64,000 bases of DNA, taken from the NCBI GenBank assembly GCA_910587035.1, contig CAJUMQ010000013.1:1334-65333 (forward strand), read 5' to 3'. The notes beneath the pieces are model-generated. The model was not told where the DNA came from and did no database searches. It was given only the letters and a program-made list of their open reading frames with translations. Origin of the DNA: an uncultured Desulfovibrio sp. Lineage in GTDB: Bacteria > Desulfobacterota > Desulfovibrionia > Desulfovibrionales > Desulfovibrionaceae. Every line of letters starts with the position of its first letter. Within the stretch, counting starts at the first letter, position 1. The translations under genes and the position numbers were made by a program. This document shows, piece after piece, positions 59,019 to 64,000 of the stretch.

Positions 59019-60992
59019 TCAATTGCCCGGAATGGGCTCATCCGTCACAATGGAAAAAATGCGGTAGCAGCGCATGCAGCGCGAGGCCTCGCGCCATGCC
59101 TCCTCACGATCCATGGTTTTCTCCACCTCCGCAAAATTACGGGACCTTTGGCCGGGTTCCAGTTCCCGGACCTGGGCGCGGCCCATTTTGGGCTTCAGGG
59201 GCTTTTCACCCGCATCATCCAGCAATCTGCCACCGGCTATCCATTCGCTCAAACGCCAACGGGAATCAAAAGGAGCCTGCCCTCGCGAAAGGTACTGATC
59301 TATGGATCGGGCGGCAAAATACGCATGGCCCATGCCCATGATCATGGTGGTGGGCCCTTTGGCCCTTGGCCCGCTTGTGCAGTCGCCCCCTGCAAATACG
59401 CCCTTGCGGCTGGTTTCATGTGCGGCATTAATGACAATGCAGTTTTTGCGATCCCGCTCAATGCCTTCATTGTCCCGCAGCATTTTCTTGTCAGTTTTTT
59501 GACCAATGGCTGCAATGACATGGCTGCAGGGGATGACATGTTCCGAGCCTGCGATGGGACGCACGCCGCGGCGCCCGCTGGCATCTGGCTCGGTGCGCTC
59601 CATATCCATCACGCGCAGGCCGATGATGCGTCCATCTTCAACTTCCAGAGCATCCTGGCCGCATAGAAAATGAAATTGCACGCCTTCCGCCCTGGCCGCG
59701 TGGATTTCCTCAGGGTCAGCAGGCGCGTCCGCCTCCGTGCGCCTGTAGATAAGATGGGTTATGCCTGTGGCCACACGACACGCGGCCCGGCAGCAGTCCA
59801 TGGCCACATTGCCGCCGCCAACCACCACCACATCCCCCTCCAGCACAGGCGCGTCGCCCTTCTCAACTCCCTCATAGACACGCTCAAGAAAATCTATGCC
59901 ATTCTCATAATCGGGCAGATCCGTGTCCTCGTTCTCCATGCCAAGATAGGCTCCAGCTGGGCAGCCACAGGCGATGAATACCGCCTCATAGCCGCGCTCA
60001 AACAGCTCATCAACATCAAAATCGCGCCCCAGCTTCTGATTATAATAAAACCTGGCTCCCATTTTGGCGACAATATCCGTTTCTTCAGCCAGAGTATCCT
60101 TGGGCAGGCGATAAATGGGTATGCCGTAACGGATCATGCCGCCGGCCTTTTCCCTGGCCTCAAACACATCCACAGGGTAGCCGCGATCGAGCAGATGATA
60201 CGCGCAGGATATGCCCACCGGACCTGCGCCCACAACGGCCACGCGCTGATTTTTATTAATTTCACTGTGTTGTGGCCTGAGCATTCCCGAGGCAATGGCC
60301 TGGTCTGCCGCGTAGCGTTTAAGATTGCGGATGGAGACAGGCTCATCCACTGCGCCCCGGCGGCAGGCGCTTTCGCAGCTGCGCACGCATACCCGGCCAC
60401 AGCTGCCCACCAGGGGATAATGACGCAGCACCGTGTTGGCGGCCAGGTCCACATGCCCATCTTTTATGTAATCGATATAACGGGGAATATTGACAATGCC
60501 AGGACATGCCTCAATGCAGGGGCTTGTGGAGGCGCTGAAAAAACCGCTGCCGCCTGCGGTCTTTCCCGGCAGAAGGTCAGAGCTGAAATGTTTGAGGGCG
60601 CCAAGGAGCGGAACCGGGCCGGTTTGGCCTATGCCGCAGAGGGATGTTTCCCGCATTTGGGTGGCAATTTCGTCAATATGAACCCAGTTTATTTTTTTAC
60701 CGGCCAAAGCATCGGCCAGGGCATCGCGCAAAAGAGGCGCGCCAGTGCGGCAGGGAGAGCATTTGCCACAGGATTCACTGGCAACCTTGTGCAGATGCTT
60801 CATTAGCGCCCATAACAGGGGCACTGTGCGATCAAAAACGAGAAAGCCGCGGTGGGAAAGGATAATCCGGGCAGGATTGCCTTCATTAAAATTGTCAAAG
60901 ATGGCAAGATCAATGCCTTCGGGTGCGTTGGCGCCGCCTGCACGATTGTCATAGACCACACCATCCCAAATGCCATAAGCTAGGTTGGGCAT
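59019..60992 (-). CDS. NuoF-C-terminal/GltD fusion: Fe-S flavin pyridine-nucleotide oxidoreductase
   Basis: 657 residues. Residues 1-135 match the C-terminal part of NuoF/HydB, with its [4Fe-4S] ligands in ESCGKCSPCRTG (Cys75, 78, 81) and SLCG (Cys119), but the FMN/NADH-binding part is absent. From ~150 it is GltD-like: two cysteine groups (CIEAC; CGRVCVRSCESACRRG), FAD motif VAVVGAGPVGISCAYHL and NAD(P) motif VVVVGGGNVAMDC, then GVFAGGDCTSGP. The C-terminus ends with a single CMRC. Likely a subunit moving electrons between NAD(P)H and a partner such as a hydrogenase, formate dehydrogenase or ferredoxin, but no partner gene is adjacent. AAGGAGAGGG precedes the ATG. Confidence 0.8.
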   Translation of the reverse strand: MPNLAYGIWDGVVYDNRAGGANAPEGIDLAIFDNFNEGNPARIILSHRGFLVFDRTVPLLWALMKHLHKVASESCGKCSPCRTGAPLLRDALADALAGKKINWVHIDEIATQMRETSLCGIGQTGPVPLLGALKHFSSDLLPGKTAGGSGFFSASTSPCIEACPGIVNIPRYIDYIKDGHVDLAANTVLRHYPLVGSCGRVCVRSCESACRRGAVDEPVSIRNLKRYAADQAIASGMLRPQHSEINKNQRVAVVGAGPVGISCAYHLLDRGYPVDVFEAREKAGGMIRYGIPIYRLPKDTLAEETDIVAKMGARFYYNQKLGRDFDVDELFERGYEAVFIACGCPAGAYLGMENEDTDLPDYENGIDFLERVYEGVEKGDAPVLEGDVVVVGGGNVAMDCCRAACRVATGITHLIYRRTEADAPADPEEIHAARAEGVQFHFLCGQDALEVEDGRIIGLRVMDMERTEPDASGRRGVRPIAGSEHVIPCSHVIAAIGQKTDKKMLRDNEGIERDRKNCIVINAAHETSRKGVFAGGDCTSGPRAKGPTTMIMGMGHAYFAARSIDQYLSRGQAPFDSRWRLSEWIAGGRLLDDAGEKPLKPKMGRAQVRELEPGQRSRNFAEVEKTMDREEAWREASRCMRCYRIFSIVTDEPIPGN

Positions 60993-61060
60993 ACGGCTCC
61001 CTCTCCTTGCGGCCTGACAAGCCGCCAGTCTGTATGAAGTGAACGGATTTCAGTTTTGAA

Positions 61061-61080
61061 AGGGCATGCTAGCATGCCCT
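61061..61080. promoter_or_regulatory. perfect 20-bp palindrome upstream of the flavoprotein gene
   Basis: AGGGCATGCTAGCATGCCCT is fully self-complementary. It lies about 70 bases before the minus-strand start at 60992, a plausible operator position. An AT-rich stretch just upstream could hold the promoter. Regulator unknown. Confidence 0.5.
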
Positions 61081-61141
61081 GCTAGATTATTCAATGCGAT
61101 GTGTGGCAATGGATTATTTATGGGAGGGATTAAACAAGGCA

Positions 61142-61164
61142 GGGCCGGATATTGTATCCGGCCC
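61142..61164. other. perfect inverted repeat, 10-bp arms
   Basis: GGGCCGGATA (61142-61151) and TATCCGGCCC (61155-61164) around a TTG loop. No T-run on either side. It may stop transcription weakly or be an operator. It starts 81 bases after the palindrome at 61061. Confidence 0.6.
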
Positions 61165-61224
61165 GGGCTTGTCCGTTGCCATAGGGCATGACGGCCATGA
61201 TTTTCCCATTCTCCCTGCTCATTT

Positions 61225-61259
61225 ATAATTTTCCGGCCCGGCCAGGGCCGGAAAATTAT
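61225..61259. terminator. strong 14-bp inverted repeat downstream of the TPR gene
   Basis: ATAATTTTCCGGCC (61225-61238) pairs perfectly with GGCCGGAAAATTAT (61246-61259) over a 7-base loop. It lies 54 bases past the TPR stop on the minus strand and probably ends that transcript, although the U-tract is formed only within the AT-rich lower stem. Confidence 0.55.
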
Positions 61260-61312
61260 TGGGGGGAGGGGAGATGCCGGCTGGCTTGGCCAGACCGGCT
61301 GTTAAAAATTTC

Positions 61313-61876
61313 CTATGCAGCCATGGATTCAAAGAGTTCCTTGGCATTGCTGTTGGCAGGATTCTCGCAGAGCACGCTTTCCAGGTGCGCCCTGGCCTCG
61401 TCATTGCGGCCAAGGTAGATCAGGCAGCCGGCAAGGGTAACGCGCACGGCCTCTTTCTCAACATTTTCGTTGAATGCGGCTTCCAGATAGGCCAGCACAT
61501 CCTCAACGCGGCCAATCTGATAGGCCTCGCGCACAACACAGTTCAAGGCCACGATGTTGGCAGGAGATTTTTCCAGGGCGCGGGCAAAATATTTGAATGC
61601 CTCTTCATGCTCACCCTTCTCCATGTAAACCAGGCCAATGCCGCAAAGAGCCTTGTCGCTTTCCTCAACAGAGGCGGCTTTTTCGTAAAGGACCAGAGCC
61701 TTGTCCAGCTCGCCGCGCTGCACGGCCACAGTGGCCAGGCCCATGAATGGCGCAGCGGAATCGGTGGAGGCGTTGGCAGCCTTGCGATAGTAATCCTCGG
61801 CCTTGTCATAGTCGCCCATGAAAAGATAGCACTCGCCAAGTTCCTTGTTGATTTCGTAATCCAGCTGATTGCTCAT
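61313..61876 (-). CDS. tetratricopeptide-repeat protein
   Basis: 187 residues made almost entirely of about five TPR units (for example ELGECYLFMGDYDKAEDYY and GLVYMEKGEHEEAFKYFARA). No signal peptide, so cytoplasmic, probably a protein-interaction scaffold; partner unknown. The start at 61876 follows a strong GGGGAGA. A sigma-54-type promoter sequence lies 68 bases upstream, and an inverted repeat follows the gene. Confidence 0.8.
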   Translation of the reverse strand: MSNQLDYEINKELGECYLFMGDYDKAEDYYRKAANASTDSAAPFMGLATVAVQRGELDKALVLYEKAASVEESDKALCGIGLVYMEKGEHEEAFKYFARALEKSPANIVALNCVVREAYQIGRVEDVLAYLEAAFNENVEKEAVRVTLAGCLIYLGRNDEARAHLESVLCENPANSNAKELFESMAA

Positions 61877-61943
61877 ATTTTCTCCCCTTTTGGCTTTTTT
61901 CCCACTCTTGCGCTTTTGCGCTTTGTGCATTTGCGCTTCTATA

Positions 61944-61959
61944 TGCACTCTCCATGCCA
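61944..61959 (-). promoter_or_regulatory. candidate sigma-54 (-24/-12) promoter of the TPR gene
   Basis: On the minus strand TGGCATGGAGAGTGCA matches the consensus TGGCAYG-N4-TTGCW with one mismatch and exact GG-to-GC spacing of ten bases. Transcription would begin near 61933, giving a leader of about 57 bases before the TPR start. Confidence 0.5.
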
Positions 61960-62092
61960 ACATAATTAAAGTCAATTAAATCAGTGGTTTTTTATGGATG
62001 GGAGAAAAAAAGCGGCAAAATTTTTCAGTTTAAGCGCCATTTAACCAGCGCTTAATAAAACAAGGGGAGACGGCAAAAGAAAATTTTGCCGG

Positions 62093-62791
62093 CTATGCGT
62101 GGCAGTGGCCCGGAAAAACCTTGCCAGCCGGGCTGGTGCGGATTTTATCCAGCAGGGCATTCAAGACCTGGGCTGGATCAAGCAGGGAGGTATCAATAAT
62201 AATGGCATCATCAGCAGGTTTGAGGGGAGCAATGGGGCGGTTGCGATCCTGGGCATCGCGCTCAATGATTTTGTCCATGATTTCGGCGAGGGGTGTGGTG
62301 CCTCCCCTGGCGGTCAGCTCCAGCCAGCGGCGTTTGGCACGCACCTCCGGGCTGGCATCCAGAAAAAACTTGAAGGCCGCAGTGGGAAAAACCACAGTGC
62401 CCATGTCGCGCCCCTCTGCCACAATGGGCCCCATGGAGCCTGCGCGCTGCTGCATGCGCAGGGTGAACTCGCGTACTTCCGGTCTGGTGGCATAGGTAGA
62501 GGCCAGAACGCCAATCCTCTCCTGACGCAAGGCCGCGCCAGGGTCTATGCCATTGCAGAGCAGCCTGGTGGCGCCTCCGCAGCCTTCCACCCTGAAATCA
62601 AAATGCGACAGGGCCTGCCGCAATTCCCGGGGATTCATATTCAGCCCATTTTCACCGAGATTAAGGGCAATGGCGCGAAACATGGCTCCGGTGTCGAGGC
62701 GGGGAATGCCCAGAGCATCAGCCAGCTTGCCGGCAACCGTTGTTTTGCCCACGCCGGCAGGTCCATCTATGGCGACAACAGGCATGCTCAT
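62093..62791 (-). CDS. cmk: cytidylate kinase
   Basis: 232 residues. Phosphorylates CMP and dCMP. P-loop DGPAGVGKTT near the N-terminus, RLDTGAMFRAIAL, AEGRDMGTVVFP and a LID region with RRWLEL and ERDAQDRNRPIAPL are all typical. The start overlaps the hisC stop (ATGA at 62788-62791). A hairpin CGGCAAAA/TTTTGCCG (62071-62091) directly follows the stop codon on the transcribed strand. Confidence 0.95.
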   Translation of the reverse strand: MSMPVVAIDGPAGVGKTTVAGKLADALGIPRLDTGAMFRAIALNLGENGLNMNPRELRQALSHFDFRVEGCGGATRLLCNGIDPGAALRQERIGVLASTYATRPEVREFTLRMQQRAGSMGPIVAEGRDMGTVVFPTAAFKFFLDASPEVRAKRRWLELTARGGTTPLAEIMDKIIERDAQDRNRPIAPLKPADDAIIIDTSLLDPAQVLNALLDKIRTSPAGKVFPGHCHA

Positions 62792-63915
62792 GGCATCTGC
62801 TGCCCGGACTGGAGAACCTTGCGCATGGCATTGAGAAACAGCATGTTTTCCTCATGGTTGCCAATGCTTACGCGCAGCCGATCAGGCATGCCATAACCAT
62901 CCAGGGTGCGAATGATTATGCCCATGGCCAAAAGCTCATCGAAGCATTGCCTGGCCTTGGGCGCATTGGCTGGCGGCTGGAACAGCAGAAAATTGGCATG
63001 GCTTGGCCACACGCGGCAGCCCATCAGTTCCAATTCGCGCGCGAGCAGCTCCCGGCCTTTCCTGACTGTGGCCATGGTTGCCTGGCGAAAAGCCTCATCC
63101 TCCAGGGCAGCCAGAGCCGCGGCCTCAGCCATTATGTTTACAGAAAATGGCAGGCGCGCGCGCCAAAAGGCATCGGCAATGGCAGCTGGCGCCACAGCAT
63201 AGCCCAGCCTCAGGCCTGCCAGGCCAAAACTTTTGGAAAAGGTGCGCATGAATACGGCATTTGCGGGGATGTTGCCGCTGGCCAGCAGGGACATCTCCGG
63301 ACCGGTAAAATCCATATAGGCTTCGTCCACCACCAGCAGGGCGGCTGGGGCGCGCCGGGCCACAGCCTGGGCAAGGGAGGCAACACTTGCCGCATCCGGG
63401 CAATAGCCGCTGGGATTGTCCGGTGTGGTGAGAAAGACCAGGCGCGTGGATTCATCCACAAGATCCAGTAGCGCCTGCATATTAAATGAAAGGTCTTCAT
63501 TCAGGGGGGCGCGGCGCGTCTCCAGCCCACAGATGCGGGCCTGGATGGGGTACAGGCTGAAACAGGGCCGGAAGCAGACTATGTTGTGCTCTCCCTCCCT
63601 GGCCATGATCCTGCAAAGCAGATCGATTATTTCATCGGAGCCATTGCCAATGAGGATATTTTGAGGTTCGACATCATGCAAGGCCGCAATGGCTGCCGCA
63701 AGACGCGGGTTGCCGCCCTGTGGATAGCGGAAAGCCTGGGCGGCATGGCGGCGGATGGCATCCTGGGCAAGCGGCGACGCGCCGAGGGGATTTTCATTGC
63801 TGGCCAGCTTTATCACCCTGGCCAGGCCATGGCGGCTGGCTATTTCATCTATTGAAAGCCCGGGCGCATACGGCGCAAGATCGCGTATGCGCCCAAGCGC
63901 TTCTGGCTTTGTCAT
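62788..63915 (-). CDS. hisC: histidinol-phosphate aminotransferase
   Basis: 375 residues, class II PLP aminotransferase of histidine synthesis. Motifs: KLASNENPLGASP near residue 37, GNGSDEIIDLL, TTPDNPSGYCP, DEAYMDF and the PLP lysine in RTFSKSFGLAGLRLGYA. Normal length. Coupled by ATGA overlaps to the universal stress protein gene upstream and cmk downstream, an unusual grouping for a his gene. Confidence 0.93.
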   Translation of the reverse strand: MTKPEALGRIRDLAPYAPGLSIDEIASRHGLARVIKLASNENPLGASPLAQDAIRRHAAQAFRYPQGGNPRLAAAIAALHDVEPQNILIGNGSDEIIDLLCRIMAREGEHNIVCFRPCFSLYPIQARICGLETRRAPLNEDLSFNMQALLDLVDESTRLVFLTTPDNPSGYCPDAASVASLAQAVARRAPAALLVVDEAYMDFTGPEMSLLASGNIPANAVFMRTFSKSFGLAGLRLGYAVAPAAIADAFWRARLPFSVNIMAEAAALAALEDEAFRQATMATVRKGRELLARELELMGCRVWPSHANFLLFQPPANAPKARQCFDELLAMGIIIRTLDGYGMPDRLRVSIGNHEENMLFLNAMRKVLQSGQQMP

Positions 63916-64000
63916 GGCTTGCGCGTGACCTGCTCGCTAGATGGGCGAATAGTCAAAACGGGCATATCGGCATTCTTCACAACCTTTTCGGCCACTGAGC
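63912..64000 (-). CDS. universal stress protein (UspA family), 3' end only
   Basis: The last 28 codons of a minus-strand gene that runs off the window. The residues SVAEKVVKNADMPVLTIRP match the C-terminal beta-strand block of UspA-family proteins (S-x-A-E-x-V...P-V-L-x-x-R). The stop TGA overlaps the hisC ATG. The nucleotide-binding part lies outside the window. Confidence 0.75.
   Translation of the reverse strand, partial: SVAEKVVKNADMPVLTIRPSSEQVTRKP

Overview
The window reads as a chromosomal segment of a sulfate-reducing Desulfovibrionaceae-type bacterium. The strongest evidence is a complete dsrMKJOP operon (43158-48186) preceded by an RsbRD-N-domain gene, the arrangement known from Desulfovibrio. 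A UbiD-family decarboxylase of the kind used for menaquinone and a NuoF/GltD-like iron-sulfur flavoprotein fit the same picture. DNA is moderately GC-rich, genes are densely packed with many ATGA-type overlaps, and no rRNA or tRNA gene was seen. The left edge starts with a (TG)20 tract that runs off the window.

Layout. (1) 364-2352, minus: rsmD-coaD-miaA housekeeping operon. (2) 2507-3178: NYN-domain protein. (3) 3274-16745, plus: an eight-gene cluster joining a SrfABC-like set (secreted Cys-rich SrfA-like protein, actin/Hsp70-fold SrfB, dynamin-like P-loop SrfC) to a membrane-anchored Sel1-like protein, a periplasmic von Willebrand A protein, and an ABC ATPase / FtsX-type permease / SUMF1-domain trio that resembles TagT-TagS-TagR of type VI secretion signalling. 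No type VI secretion structural gene is present. (4) 16797-20316: sfsA, aspartate aminotransferase, a lipoprotein and htpX. (5) 20424-35147: two divergent operons for a predicted glycosylated, acyl- or polyketide-derived amine: asparagine synthase-like amidotransferase, two GT4 glycosyltransferases, a polysaccharide deacetylase-like protein and an alpha-oxoamine synthase on the minus strand; a KS-less AT-ACP-DH-like megaenzyme, a TolC-type lipoprotein, an HlyD-type adaptor and a Wzx-like flippase on the plus strand.

(6) 35112-40171: a tandem duplication of a 2530-bp unit carrying an M20 amidohydrolase (N-carbamoyl-amino-acid hydrolase type) and rlmN, followed by panC and metK. (7) 42500-48186: RsbRD-N protein plus dsrMKJOP. 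(8) 48355-58733: a CCA-transferase homologue with a decayed nucleotidyltransferase site, rlmH, tsaC, nudix, ubiD-like, nadE with a decayed glutaminase domain, aromatic amino-acid permease, methyltransferase, DUF2939-like protein and 6-phosphogluconolactonase. (9) 58734-64000: a run of four perfect hairpins, a terminator, the NuoF/GltD-like flavoprotein, three spaced palindromes, a TPR protein behind a sigma-54-like promoter, cmk, hisC and the 3' end of a universal stress protein gene.

The two most interesting systems are the SrfABC/Tag/vWA cluster, which looks like a stand-alone envelope-spanning NTPase machine with a periplasmic sensor module, and the divergent oxoamine-synthase/polyketide/glycan cluster. 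The tandem duplication is either a very recent event or an assembly artefact. All assignments come from reading motifs by eye; no database search was run.
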